Source of the DNA: Nannochloris sp. 'desiccata'
Lineage: Eukaryota; Chlorophyta; Trebouxiophyceae; Chlorellales; Chlorellaceae
NCBI GenBank assembly: GCA_019044685.2
Contig: JAGTXX020000007.1
Location: 496,001 to 560,000 of the forward strand
Direction of reading: 5' to 3'
DNA: 64,000 nucleotides
Both the position numbers and the translations under genes were made by a program. Shown piece by piece: positions 47,548-60,700 of the stretch. The notes under the pieces are model-generated. The model saw only the letters and a list, made by a program, of their open reading frames with translations, searched no databases and had not been told where the DNA came from. Positions within the stretch are counted from its first letter, which is position 1, and every line of letters starts with the position of its first letter.

Positions 47548-47739
47548 GTGTTTTGTGCAGTTAGCTAGGTAACAATTGTTACAATTTTTTCTTGAGGAGA
47601 GCGGCGAGGGGATGTTGGGCAAATGATAATTTGATCACGTTTGTTTAATAGTCAAGCTGGTGTTTAGGATATGAGGTCAATGCAGGGTATTATATGTTGG
47701 TCTACTGTTTGTGTAAGATGAATTGATTCCCAGTAAGGT

Positions 47740-47755
47740 GGTGTTTAATAACACC
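47740..47755 (-). terminator. Histone 3' stem-loop (H4, second pair)
   Basis: The 16-nt hairpin 79 nt after the stop. The RNA-sense flank ACCTTACTGGGAA is shared with the first H4 (ACCTAACTGGGAA). Confidence 0.92.
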
Positions 47756-47834
47756 AGTTGTTGTTGGTTTGTTGTTAGCACATGAAGCTGCAAGCAGACA
47801 TTCAGCCCTAGACTCAGCGAGCAGAGTAAATTGC

Positions 47835-49074
<1,240 letters not shown>

Positions 49075-49125
49075 GCGCCTTGCTGCTGCTGCTTTCTAAG
49101 CAACAAAAACAAAAAACCAACAACT

Positions 49126-49141
49126 GGTGTTATTAAACACC
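49126..49141 (+). terminator. Histone 3' stem-loop (H3, second pair)
   Basis: The 16-nt hairpin 51 nt after the stop, flanked by CAACAACT and ACCTTCCTAGGAAA, as in its inverse duplicate. Confidence 0.92.
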
Positions 49142-49417
49142 ACCTTCCTAGGAAATCAAATAATAAAAAATTAATACAGCGTTAAATAAGTCTCTTCAAG
49201 AACTTCAGCTCCCGCCCTGCAGAGTCCTCTACCTCACAAGTAAAACGATAAGCATAGCACCCCACTGTTCAAGATACTACTGTTGTCGGTGCGTTGGCTT
49301 ACAACAAACTCTCAATAGCTTATCAAATGAACACAATTATAAGAATAAGATGAAAAAAAATGCCGTCACTGCCGCTGCCTCTCTCTCGTCGTCGTCTTTA
49401 AAAGGAATCCTAGATAT

Positions 49418-51637
49418 CTACTTCCCACTTATTTGTGACAGCAATTCTAGTACCCCTACTGCATCATGCCTTGCAGTAAACTCTTCAATCCCAGCGTTAC
49501 TCAACCTCTCAGCCTTTTTCCAAAAGGCTTTAAACATTTTAATATTCAATTCTGCCTCTGCCACGGGATCTTCTTTTTTCGGGAAAGTGTCGAAATAGAT
49601 ATGCCCTTGATAATTCATTTTCTGTAACCAAAATACCAGTTCCAGAGCCATTCTAGGGTTCACAGCTCCGAAAATAAGCCCATCTTCAGCACCTAGCTTC
49701 ACGTGTCCATCGTTTAAATGCATCCCAAACAACTTTCCATCTGCCTCTGCCAACGCCACGCTCTGTGCAGGGTTCTCCCCAGCCATTAACAGATGCCCTA
49801 CGTCCAGAGTAAGCCCGAAATTCGGTCGATTAACTTGCCGAGCAAGTAATAGTGCTGCTCCAGTGGATGGAACGATAGAAATACGTGTATTTTCATCAGT
49901 GGGCTTGAATTCAATCGAAATTCTCATTTCTGACGGGCACCCGTCTACCACGCGCTGATAAGATTCTACAGTCCATTGCCATGCAGAATGATAATTCATC
50001 TGAAAATTGTAGTCATACCCATCATACTGACTCCATACAATAAGCTGAGATGCGCCTAATCTTGCTGCCACGGTGCATGCATCGATACAGAGTTGCTCAG
50101 CTCCTCGTCGGAGTTCTAGGCTGGGATTGGTGAAGGTGCCTAGATTAAATTGATCAGGGAAACGAACGTTGATTGCACTGATACTTAAATTCGCAGAGTG
50201 TAAAGCGGCAACGAGGTGTATTTCCTTGATATTTGTGAAATGCTGAGGGTAGTTCAAGTCGATCAAGTCTAGACCTTGAATATCTCCTTGTCCAGCAATC
50301 CAGTCGAGAACAGAATTTGAATTTTTGAAAGCAGAAGAAGATGATCTCATAGAGTTTAACCTGGAAGCAAACTTTAATGGAAAAGAAGCAGAGGAGGAAG
50401 ACGGAAAATCAGCTTGGGTACATGTCCCTGTTGTTGTACCTGCGCCGCCAATGCTGCATCTTTCCGCGTCTCCTTCTTCTTTCCTTTTTTCTTCTTCTAA
50501 ACCTTTACGCATCTTATCAAAATTACTAGTAGAATGCTTGGATAGTAATTCTAAAATCTCTTTCCTCGAGGGCAAGCTGGGTACAGCTCCCATTCGTGAC
50601 ACCGCCACCGCTCCGGCGGCAGCGGCAAACTCCAAACACTCCTTCATTGGCAATCCCTCGACCAACGCCACCGCAAACGCAGCTCGGAAAGCATCTCCTG
50701 CAGCAGTACCATCCACCATTTTTCCACCAGGAACAGGAAAGGCAGCTTGCTCAAAAACCACAACTGAAGACGCCGTCTCGCCTTTTTTCTTGCTTTTTAT
50801 TTTACTTGCCTGCACACGGTGTACAAGGACAGAACCTCGCTCGGCCAAGGTTACCAACACAGCTCCTACCCCTCGTGTAATCAAACTGGACGCAGCAGCC
50901 ACTACTTCCTCGTGTGTACCCGCAGGTAACCCAGTTAATCTCTGTAACTCAGATTCATTCGGGGCTAGGTACTCTACTAATTGTAATAATTTATTTGAAA
51001 TTGGGCTTTCTTCTCCGCCGACGTCCAGCACCACAGGCACCTTTTCTTTCACTGCAGCAGCTGCGACAGCTAGATTGACGTGCTCAGGCACTTCACGTTG
51101 TAATAAGATAATACCTGCGTTTCGTACGAGGTGATCTGCCTGGAAATCGGATGACCAGGCGGTATTAGAGCCGCCCAGAACTACACTAGAAGCGGTGCCG
51201 TCCGAGTCCAAAAGTACTATCCCTTGTCCACTTGGCAAATTAAGAACCTTTTCACAGCCTGAAACATCAACTCCAGCAGTTGTAAGAGCACTCTCAAGCA
51301 TCTCCGCGTATGCATCGTTGCCAAATTTAGTTATAAATCGAGTTGTTCGCCCAGTGGGAAAGGTAAGGCGGGCAGCGGCAACAGCTTGGTTGGCTCCTTT
51401 CCCGCCAACCGAAATGTCTGTGGTAGGGCTACGGGCGGTGATTGTTTCGCCCAGAGTGGGTAGACGATCAACGGGGATAATTATGTCTACATTTAACGAG
51501 CCTACGACGAGGATATGAGGTAGGGGTGCAGCATTACTATCAGAAGCAGCGGTGGCAGTGGTGATGGTGGTGGGAGATGCAAGGATAAAGATGGAAATTA
51601 GCACCGTCAGAGCGGCTATGGCATTAAACCGCTGCAT
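49418..51637 (-). CDS. Secretory-leader ribokinase-TIM-barrel (sugar isomerase/epimerase-like) fusion
   Basis: Single exon, 739 residues. Residues 1-31 form a hydrophobic leader with an Ala-rich end, suggesting ER or secretory-route targeting. The PfkB/ribokinase domain (about 41-360) has GGKGANQAVA (78-87), the PNESE loop and DGTAAGD (309-315), whose last Asp is the catalytic base. The family usually has GAGD where this has AAGD. After a low-complexity linker, residues about 450-720 form an AP-endonuclease-2/xylose-isomerase-like TIM barrel, with probable metal or catalytic residues in ISIEFKP, LTLDVGH, GMHLNDGH and IYFDTFP. A two-step sugar path (isomerise or epimerise, then phosphorylate) is inferred. 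The sugar is unknown. Confidence 0.8.
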   Translation of the reverse strand: MQRFNAIAALTVLISIFILASPTTITTATAASDSNAAPLPHILVVGSLNVDIIIPVDRLPTLGETITARSPTTDISVGGKGANQAVAAARLTFPTGRTTRFITKFGNDAYAEMLESALTTAGVDVSGCEKVLNLPSGQGIVLLDSDGTASSVVLGGSNTAWSSDFQADHLVRNAGIILLQREVPEHVNLAVAAAAVKEKVPVVLDVGGEESPISNKLLQLVEYLAPNESELQRLTGLPAGTHEEVVAAASSLITRGVGAVLVTLAERGSVLVHRVQASKIKSKKKGETASSVVVFEQAAFPVPGGKMVDGTAAGDAFRAAFAVALVEGLPMKECLEFAAAAGAVAVSRMGAVPSLPSRKEILELLSKHSTSNFDKMRKGLEEEKRKEEGDAERCSIGGAGTTTGTCTQADFPSSSSASFPLKFASRLNSMRSSSSAFKNSNSVLDWIAGQGDIQGLDLIDLNYPQHFTNIKEIHLVAALHSANLSISAINVRFPDQFNLGTFTNPSLELRRGAEQLCIDACTVAARLGASQLIVWSQYDGYDYNFQMNYHSAWQWTVESYQRVVDGCPSEMRISIEFKPTDENTRISIVPSTGAALLLARQVNRPNFGLTLDVGHLLMAGENPAQSVALAEADGKLFGMHLNDGHVKLGAEDGLIFGAVNPRMALELVFWLQKMNYQGHIYFDTFPKKEDPVAEAELNIKMFKAFWKKAERLSNAGIEEFTARHDAVGVLELLSQISGK

Positions 51638-51992
51638 TGATGGACTAATATTTTTATTGTGTAGGGTGTATGGTTCATTTAACGGTGCTATAATGAAGTA
51701 AGATGTCTCAGCCTCGAAAACTTTGATGCGATCAATCTGTTAAGATTGGGACGCATTTTTCAGAGATCGGCACCCAGTGGAAGTATTTGTTACAATGTGA
51801 GATTTAAAACAATTAACCAATACTTGAAATAAACCTTCAGTGCTGATATTATTGATCATGTGTTGCTCTGCCAGAGGAGACTGGCATCTGCCTGCTATCG
51901 CCCCTTGTACCCACTGTTCTGTTTTTACATACATATGCTTTCATTACTTCCGCTAATTATGTATCTATTGATCTGATAGTTTCCTAAGAGGT
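51638..51992. other. Intergenic, 355 bp, duplicated flank
   Basis: About 51757-51990 is closely repeated at 28985-29200 (CACCCAGTGGAAGTATTTGT in both). It contains the ribokinase-fusion promoter and the H2A 3' flank. Confidence 0.7.
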
Positions 51993-52008
51993 GGTGTTTA
52001 ATAACACC
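51993..52008 (-). terminator. Histone 3' stem-loop (H2A, third pair)
   Basis: The 16-nt hairpin 61 nt after the stop. RNA-sense flanks match the first-pair H2A. Confidence 0.92.
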
Positions 52009-52069
52009 AGTTGTTTGGTTTTTTTTATGTGTTGAAGTAGGAGAGAAGAGAAGAGGCGGCGGTAAACGC

Positions 52070-52447
52070 TTACTCGTCCTTCTTGCCAGACTTCTTGGGG
52101 AGCAAGACAGCGTGGATGTTGGGGAGCACACCACCCTCGGCGATAGTGACACCGGCCAAGAGCTTGCTTAATTCCTCATCGTTGCGGACAGCCAACTGGA
52201 TGTGGCGGGGCACGATACGGGTCTTCTTGTTGTCGCGAGCGGCATTGCCAGAGAGTTCGAGAACCTCAGCAGCCAAGTACTCAAGGACGGCAGCGAGGTA
52301 CACGGGGGCACCAGCACCGATGCGCTCAGCATAGCGTCCCTTCTTGAGGTAACGAGCGACACGGCCAACAGGGAACTGAAGACCAGCCTTGGATGACTTG
52401 CTCACGGCCTTCTTGCCGGAGGATTTTCCTTTTCCGCGTCCAGACAT
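52070..52447 (-). CDS. H2A: Histone H2A (third pair)
   Basis: Intronless, 125 residues, same protein as the other copies. Nucleotide identity to the first pair is almost complete over the gene and promoter. Confidence 0.99.
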   Translation of the reverse strand: MSGRGKGKSSGKKAVSKSSKAGLQFPVGRVARYLKKGRYAERIGAGAPVYLAAVLEYLAAEVLELSGNAARDNKKTRIVPRHIQLAVRNDEELSKLLAGVTIAEGGVLPNIHAVLLPKKSGKKDE

Positions 52448-52782
52448 GGTTGAGTAGGTTGAGTGGGTGGGTGTAGGTGTAAAACCAGAGAATAGATAAA
52501 GAAAAAGAAGCAGGGAGGGCATGACTATGTAAGCACCACCTCTGTGAAGTGGAGGCCTGAGAAGCCAGGGATGGCCAGGACCCGGATAGGTGTGCCACCA
52601 AAATCGACCACACCTATCCGGGCTAGGCCCGGTGCTGGCTTGTGAGGGCTCAATTTGAAAGCCTGGAAGGCCTCTGAACCTCAGTGAAGGTCTATATACT
52701 TGCCACACCCTTTCCACTGCCCCTTTATCCTAATAATCTTGGTTACCACTTTGTGTCACCTACCCCCCACAACTCCATCACA
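52448..52782. promoter_or_regulatory. Bidirectional H2A-H2B promoter (third pair)
   Basis: Boxes at 52580-52597 and 52608-52622, back to back as in the other H2A-H2B pairs. The sequence is nearly that of 29661-29995. Confidence 0.85.
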
Positions 52783-53322
52783 ATGGCTCCCACCTCCGGA
52801 AAGAAACCTGCTGCCAAGAAGGCCGTCAAGAAGGACGCCTCTAAGAAGAAGTCCAAGAAGGGTGTTGAATCCTACAAGCTCTACATCTTCAAGGTGTTGA
52901 AGCAGGTGCACCCCGATACCGGTATCTCCTCCAAGGCCATGGCCATCCTCAACTCCTTCATTGCCGACCAGTTCGAGAAGATCGCCTCCCAGGCTGCTCA
53001 GGTTAGTAGTATCGTATCTCTATCTTTGGTTGGTTGATTGAGGGAATTAATATGGGGGTCAGAGCTATTTTGGACCTCCCAGCCTTCAGATCACTCTTTC
53101 CGCTTGCGTGGTAACAACACTAACTGGACACACTCACGAACATTATTCTCACCTTGTTCTTCTCTCTCATTTCCCTATCTACAGCTTGCTCGCGTCAACA
53201 AGAAGCCCACTCTTACTTCTCGCGAAATCCAGACTGCCGTCCGCCTCGTCCTCCCCGGTGAGCTTGCCAAGCACGCCGTCTCTGAGGGCACCAAGGCCGT
53301 GACCAAGTTCACCTCTGCCTAA
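52783..53322 (+). CDS. H2B: Histone H2B (third pair)
   Basis: Exons 52783-53001 and 53185-53322, 118 residues. The first half of the intron is identical to the first pair's. The second half has several substitutions around CTAACTGGACACACTC. Confidence 0.99.
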
Positions 53323-53371
53323 GCGCCTGGCTCTTTGTATTCTATACAAACCAAAACCAAACAATTCAACT

Positions 53372-53387
53372 GGTGTTATTAAACACC
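53372..53387 (+). terminator. Histone 3' stem-loop (H2B, third pair)
   Basis: The 16-nt hairpin 50 nt after the stop, flanked by ATTCAACT and ACCTCTTAGGAAA. Confidence 0.92.
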
Positions 53388-53500
53388 ACCTCTTAGGAAA
53401 CACTTGTGTACAGAGTTTAATCAAATATAATTTGCATTTTACACGAATGAATTTTTCAAAACTGAAGAAGCATTTTAAAATGAATCTTTATTTCCCCAAT

Positions 53501-54291
53501 TTATATATTCTCTTCAGCGTTGCTGCCGGGCCAAGGCTCTGCTGGGGCATCAGGTCCTGGTTGCCACCCTTCTGCTGGTGTCTCTATGCTCACTACATGT
53601 TTCTTTTCAATATTATGTGCACTTGTTCGTCTCGCTTCCATGGCGTCTACATCCATCGCTGTTGCTGCTAAGAAAGGCTCACGAGTAGTTGGTTGCAGCT
53701 GAAAATTTGGGTTCAGTAGACATTCACCTTCAGGAGGAATGCGTAAACCATGTCGTAGTCGAAGCTCCGGCAGGGGGGCCTTGTTTCTAAGCTCTGCGAT
53801 ATTGAGCAGGAGTTGCAGCGGAGGTGGGGGGACAAAAGAGTGCTGCCCTTTGGATTGGATAGCTAGCATTACGTCTTGGGCGTTTACTTCACCAGCTGGA
53901 AGTCCAGAGCGAGCGGATACAGCCTGAAGAGCAAGGGGGAGATGTGGTATAGTGAAAAATCTGTAATTCTATATTGCTGGCGGCGGCGAAAATTATTCTT
54001 TTGCTAACTATTAACTAAAAGCCACCACTCACCTCTGCGTCTTGTAAGACCTCCGCTGTGTATCTATACATGAACTCCATTAGTTGTTCTACTACTCTAG
54101 GGTCATAATCAGCAACTCCCTGCAAAGATAGCGAACAAGTCGAAGTGATCAAACGAAATAATGAGAAAAAGGCAAGGTAGAAGCAGTATATCGAATCGAA
54201 ATATTATTGAATCGTGCATCCATTATCTTACCATAGATTCAAGAAGTTGTTTGATTGTTTCGGCATCTTCAGGAACAATTTCTGGCTCCAT
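53501..54291 (-). CDS. TAF9: TFIID/SAGA subunit TAF9
   Basis: Exons 54291-54232, 54119-54033 and 53923-53501 give 189 residues. The H3-like histone fold comes first: EDAETIKQLLESMGVADYDP, then QLMEFMYRYTAEVLQDAE and GEVNAQDVMLAIQSK. After it comes the TAF9 signature NKAPLPELRLRHGLRIPPEG with LLNPNFQL. TAF9 pairs with TAF6 in TFIID and with TAF6L-type partners in SAGA. The C-terminal 60 residues are short and unconserved. It shares a 470-bp divergent spacer with the PA200 gene. Confidence 0.88.
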
Positions 54292-54761
54292 CTTCTATAA
54301 TTTTATGATTTTGCAATCACCAGGTTTAGGGTTGTCTTTCTGAAATTTCCCCCCTAAAAAAGTACGAAAAAGTACTCTACACTTTCGAAATATATAGTTT
54401 ATAAAGCCTTGATCACACCACGATGATTCAATTAAGTTGTTTATATTTCAGCCCATTATTCTAGTTCCACTTGAAGAACGTTCCGAAGGTCTATTTCTAT
54501 ATATCTGTGGCTTTGGTCATTCATAAGAAGTAGTATTGATTGTTTCTGCAGCCTGATCCCAAGCTGTTTACCGCATTCATACACATTCGATCATCAGAAG
54601 GCTCTATTTCACAAGTTGTGTTCAGATCACTCTTCCAATTCGCTGAAACTCGTAGATTTTTGCCTGGATCACATCGGTTCACGTCGTAGAAACCTTGTTT
54701 AAAGGTCTTTTTGGCCACATTTGCCTGTTCAGCATCACTCTGGCTCGTTAAATTTGCAGCC
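54292..54761. promoter_or_regulatory. Divergent promoter of TAF9 and PA200
   Basis: 470 bp, AT-rich near TAF9. No histone box. A minus-strand frame at 54985-54521 overlaps PA200 exons 1-2 and is judged spurious. Confidence 0.5.
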
Positions 54762-57700
54762 ATGCCCTGTATGTGGAATGAATGGCTTCCTGAGCCTCTA
54801 GCCACCCGCGTTCGCACAGGTAAGCACTTGAACTGTTTGCTATCATGCATTGGTTTAGTTTCATCATTGAAGATCACGTAATTTTTCAAATTTGAACTTG
54901 CCAACTCGACCTCACATCCACTCTGTTTTCCGCCGCCGTTCTTTTCGTTTTCTGCAGAGGAACCGCTCCGTTTTGCAGCACTCATCCAAGCCCTCGCGTC
55001 TCTCTGGCAGCAAGAAAAGTCAATTAAACCTATCGATGAAGCAGCTACAGAGACCTTACCCTACGTCCCTTTGGTGAAAGCAATGCTCAATGCGAAAGCC
55101 GAGCCCGACGTCTCTCATCTCCAATTACTAGCCGAAACTTTATTAGATATAGTATTAACCTGCCACGTCGATCTCGCCGCGCAAGCTCGTTGGGGTGCCC
55201 TTCTCAACCGTGTCCTCCGTTCCTACCGCCGTAAACTTAAGCTTACTATTCATTGGAAACCCCTCTATAAAATGCTTCGACAACAAAACATGGAACCTAG
55301 CTTAAGCTACGAAGGAATTGGTGTTTCCCAAGCTCGTAACAAACATCTAATGCTGTTAATCTACAGATCTCGTAGATTCTTTCCTGCTGGTTCTGCAGCT
55401 GAGATCTGGGCTGAATTTTCCCCGCAATTACGGGACTTATCCTCTCCAGATGCTTTCGAAGCTCTTGGGTGGTTGGCGTTGTTCATGCCAACACAAGCTG
55501 CGACCAGACGAGATGGCGATTGGGCGACCTGGGCAGGTGAATGGATGGAATTATGGGGCTCTGTAACCCACGTCCACTACTGGCAAGCACTTTGGATGGG
55601 TTTATTCGCTCGATTAATTCGACATGATATCCACGGCCTAGTTGATTGGCCCAAGCTCGTTCCGGAGCTCTGCAATCGTTTCCTTTGGGCGTTTAATCTG
55701 CCAGTAGGCTCGGCTACATCTTCCCCTCCCTTTTCTGGGACGGCTCCTGGCATGTGTGCATCGCTTTTTGGAGATTATATCGGCTCAAGAACTGCAGCAG
55801 CAGCTCATTCCTTCATTTATTTGATTGGCCGATGCCCTGAAGGCACACCTGCTGATGAAGATGCAGCTTTGGGGTCTTTAGAAAGCACTGTCGCTTTATT
55901 AGAGCAATATTACCACCCGTCTAATGGTGGGAAATGGACTGGAGGGCTTGCTTTATTCCTCAGGGAAACAGCAGGCCATTTGTGCCAAAGGCTCGTTACT
56001 GAGAGAGGTGGTACCGCTGAAAAAAAAGGGAAACCTAGCGGTGACCGCGCTGGAGGTGCTTGTAATGATTTTATGGACCAGGATCTTGCTGAAGATTCTG
56101 AAGAAGAGTATGATGATGATTCTGACGAAGAAGATGGCAGCGATAATGATGATAACAGCGAAGGTGAAGAAAGCGGGTTTTGTGAAGATGAGAGCGACGG
56201 AGAAGAAGGTGTAGTAACTTCTGCTAATGGTGATATGGTTGGTAATGGAGACAATAATAAACGCAATTCACTGTCGAATGCCACTACTACCACCTCTCCT
56301 ATTTCCCCCTCTGCACGTCGGCCAATGACTCGAGAGACCGCTCGCAGGATCGTCGCTGCCCTGGTCAAGTTAGCGACCAAAGGACAATCTTCCAAAGACG
56401 GGCATATGAAACGATATTCTTCAGTGGTTCTTTCTTTATTAGCTCACGTGGCACCTGATCTGGTATTGCCTTTTATTCATAGACACTTTGTGACTGCCTT
56501 AGAGACGGTCACAGCTGCGAGGCAATATGGAAATGCGATTCAAACGCTTAGTTTGTGTATTAGACCGTTGCTTTTAGCTGGGTTACCTTCCTCAAACAAC
56601 CCGGAGAGCATAGGTACTGCTAGTACTGGGAACGCACCTAGTACTACGAGTGGTGGATGGGGTGCGGGTAGTGCTTTCTGTACTACCACCAAGGGTAGTA
56701 CTACACCCGCTACTACCACTACAGATATAGAAATGACTGAAACAATTGAAGAAATGCGCGCAAACGCAGCACGATCAGTCGCTTCTGCCCTCATGGCCAC
56801 CTTGCCTGGTATTGATGCCAATGACCCTCCAAAAAGTTTAGCTGTCTTTCGGTTATATTGCTGTGTCCTCAGTTGCAGTGGAGAGTTGCCAGAAACACCT
56901 GGTGACGCGAACACTCCAGGCACGTTGCCACTTTACACAGAGGAATGGGTGTTTGAATTGTTGTCCAGAATATTCACCGTAATTGGTAATCTGGACGCAC
57001 CTGATGCCGGAGCAGAGCATGGTGGTCGGGAAGATGGGTCCTCTGATGGATCTACATTCTTATTAGAAGGGTCTTCTATGTTTAGACCTCTTATGGAGTT
57101 GCTGTACATGCGATTACCTGGTCCTTTAAAAACAGTCGCAATTAAGAAAACTGCAAAATTTTTGCTGGAAAGTAGTTTTAGCAGCGTGACCAGTGAAGCT
57201 GCGATTTTGTGTAATGCAATGGCATGGGCAGATCCTGGTGTTTCTGCGGAAGCGTTGTTGTTGCCGTTGTTGACCGCATTGGAGAAAGATGCAGAAGCAG
57301 CTGCTGCGGATGGTGGCGGCACCGCTGGTGGTGGTATTACTAGATTAAGTCGTGTGGCTGAGAATTCGTTTAAATGGCGTTTATCTCTTCTGTCGTCTAC
57401 TGCGTACCGTCTGGGTCCTGCATTAGTCCCACACGGAGGCCGTGTCCGTGCTATCCTTGCCTCGATGGCTGCAGCCAAGTCTCAAACAGTCCAAGAAGCA
57501 GCCGCCCGGGCTTTAGCTTCGGTGATTCAAGGTTTGTGTACGTATTATCCTTTGGAGCAGTGCGCAGCATGCACAGCACGGTTGATGCCTGCCTCGGTTG
57601 ACGGTGGGGCGATGATAGTAGAAGCATATGTCGATCAAACTGGGGGTGGCCTTCACCTTGGTGGCGATGGCAATGGCGGCGGGAAACAGCCAACAGGAGC

Positions 57701-60700
57701 TCATGGAGGTAGTGCTACTACTACGAATAGTATGCCTATCTACTCTGGTGGTATGAAGTGGCACATCCCTAGTGACGCTGAAATTGCTCTGACGAACGAG
57801 CTCTTGCAAGATTTCGCAGAGCAGCCTGCCAAATTCCTCATTGAAGCAATACGTACTAATAGCCCTTCCACTAATAACACCACCACCAATGGCAACGTTA
57901 CCTCTTCTTCTTCCTCTTCCTCGTCTGTGTTACCGAAAGAGATGATTCGTGCGCAGTTGTTACAGCTAGAAGGTGCTCTTGGTGGAGCAAGAAGTTGCCT
58001 CCCAGATTTTCCTGGCTGCAATCTTTCCTCTCTTTCAACCGAGGCCACCACTATTCCTACTACTAATTCGCAGCCCGTGAGTGTTATAGGTAGTTTAGGC
58101 CCCACCACAGTCGGTTCTCCAGCTCTTCGAGTTTTAATTTCTCAGGCACTCGTTGCTGTTGTCTCCAAGGCCATCCTTCCTAGCGATTCTGAAACCCTAT
58201 TCATGTGCTTACGTCTTATGGAAATCGTTCTCTGTGCTGGTGATGCTGAACACAGAGACGCGTCTGCTGCTGCGACGTCTTGGGGGTCTGACGAGAGGTG
58301 GATGCATGAGCCGGCAGTGGCAGGGCTGTTATTAGAATCTCTAGGAGATGTCTATATGTCTAGTACGACGACGACGATTGGTGGTACTGGAGGTAGTCAT
58401 ATTACTGGAAATAATAATAATAATAAGGTTGATATTGGGGATGTTATGATGGATACAAGTAACGGTGGTGGTGGTGGTGGTGGTGATGCATCAGCAAGTA
58501 GGCAAGTAGGCTACGGCAACCGCTGGCGTCGTCGGCGCCCCATGTGGGTCGCCCAAGAAAAAGTGTATTTAAATATGGAATGGCGTGCTTCTCAAGCAGC
58601 GTATCGTTGGTACCCGACAGTTGCAACCCCTGCTGTTCCTATGAATGCTATTCCAAGCGCATATGTAGAGTTGTTAGCACAGGGCGTCCATGTTATGCTG
58701 ACAGGTGAGAATTTGTTGTTTTCTAAAAAAAAAATACTTTTATAGGGAAAAAACATGTCGCTCATAGAGCGAGAGATTCAAATAAAATTTGATTTTGCAT
58801 TTAGTAAATTATATAAACGATTATTAGTCTTACGTTTACTAACGTACTTCATCTTTTTCCATTCATTATGTCTTCATCAGGCATGCGAGGGGTTCGGGAG
58901 ATTGCTGGCGGTTTGGTAGAAAGATGTTTAAAGAGATATCCTGTATTGACCCCGGTAGTCGCTGCACCGATGTTGTGTGGAATAGCGAAAATACAGGATT
59001 CGTTGGAAATGAATTTGGATGTGACTGCGCCTGATGTGATTGACAAGTTGAAAGAAGCTGCGGTGGGTGCTGCGGCAAAGGCTGCTGCAGCGATAGCTGC
59101 CGGTGAGACAATCGAAAGCGACCAGGAACAGGCGATGGCCTGCGGGGGTGCTGCTCTCCTCCGTGGTATCGCCTGCTGGCGGTATTTCACCCGTAATTGG
59201 GATGGGATCCGCGCGCTTTTCCTCGCTTTACTCGCTGGAGCTGCCCACACAGGTATTGAAGCGCAAGCAAACTTGAGTATGGTCACCGTGGTCGCAATCT
59301 TGAAATATATGAGGCCCCCTGGCGGTACTATGGTGACTGGGCTTTCTTCTTCCAATAGTGCCGTGGTTGCTTCTGCAGCTACTGGGGATATCTGCGAGCA
59401 CGCAGCAGCTGCTGCGTTAGGGCGCAACGGTGGTCCACCTCTTCCTTGGCGTTATGCAGTCACTGCAAATTGCTATCCTCTACTCGTCTTGCCTGCCATG
59501 AACCCCACTACGGCTGCTTCTTTAGTGCATCATTACGTGTCTATCCTCGACTCTGAAATCCCTATTTCAAGGCAAATTGGAGCTGGCGGACTTGCTGCAT
59601 TGACTTTGTTCAAGTGGAATCCTCAATCTGAATCTGAAAATGCCGAAACAGCACCGCACGGTGGATCGTTGCCTGAGAACGTGAAAATAGCTGTTTGGGA
59701 AGCTTTAACCACTGCGCTTCGTAGTAGTTCTTCTTCTACTACCACTACTGAGACTCCTTCTCAAAATAGTTTAGTAGTACGTCTTATTAGCAGTTGGTCT
59801 AATAGCCATCCTGCGTTAGCTGCCGGATCCGACGCTCAAAGAGCGACGTTGATGCAACAATTCAAAGACGACGCCATCCCAAAGACCATTTTAGCGAATT
59901 TAATGAAAGGAGATTGGCCAGGTGGTCGTAGTTCCATCCCTTCTGTCTCTCGAGCTCATTTCTTGGTGGTTCATGCTCGGCTTATTCATATTTTCTGTCT
60001 TTCTTCCCCCGAGAATATCATTCCGGCAGCAAAAACGGCTTTAGAGGAAATCTTAGCCAAGCCTCAAGATGTGGATAGATCTGCTGTAGCGACTGCCGCA
60101 GAGGTACTAGCTGGTATTTTAGCTAGTGGAGCTGTGTTTGAAGGGCCTTGGTGGGGGGACTGGGTGAAAGATATGTTTGTCAAGGCGATGGCGGTGGCGC
60201 CATTAGAGATTGTCGATATCTGGTGTGCTGCTCTGAGATTTGCATTGTATGAATTAGAAAAAGCTGGGAAAGAAGAGTATGTTGGTATATTACTTGATGC
60301 AACCCTTGCGTTGAGAAGGACAAAGAGGGCAAGGAGTGGTGTAGGCTCCTTGGCGGACCCGTCTTCTTCTCTTGCAATTGCTACTGGTGGAGCGACCACT
60401 ACCACTTCTCTTACTGCTACTATTGCTACTGCTACTGGAGCGACGCTGTATAAAGATATGACCTACGCTCGTGAAGCAGTAGAAGAGCTTGTGGTAACGC
60501 AAAGCATCACAGGTGCAACACCAACGCTGCGGTCTTTGCTTGGTGACTTACTTGAGCAGTTGCCTGTGTTGATAAAGGCACACGGAGAGATGGTACGTCA
60601 AGCAGCAGCAGATCTTGCTGCTGAAGTTTGTCTCTCATTACTCCTCTTTAAAAAAGATGAACACACGCCACAGGCGCCTTTGCCTGACGCTGATGTCGAG

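Noticed and set aside
54521..54985. 154-codon minus-strand frame with a Lys/Ser-rich start
   Set aside because: It is antisense to PA200 exons 1-2, whose junction exactly restores the conserved frame. It has no recognisable domain.
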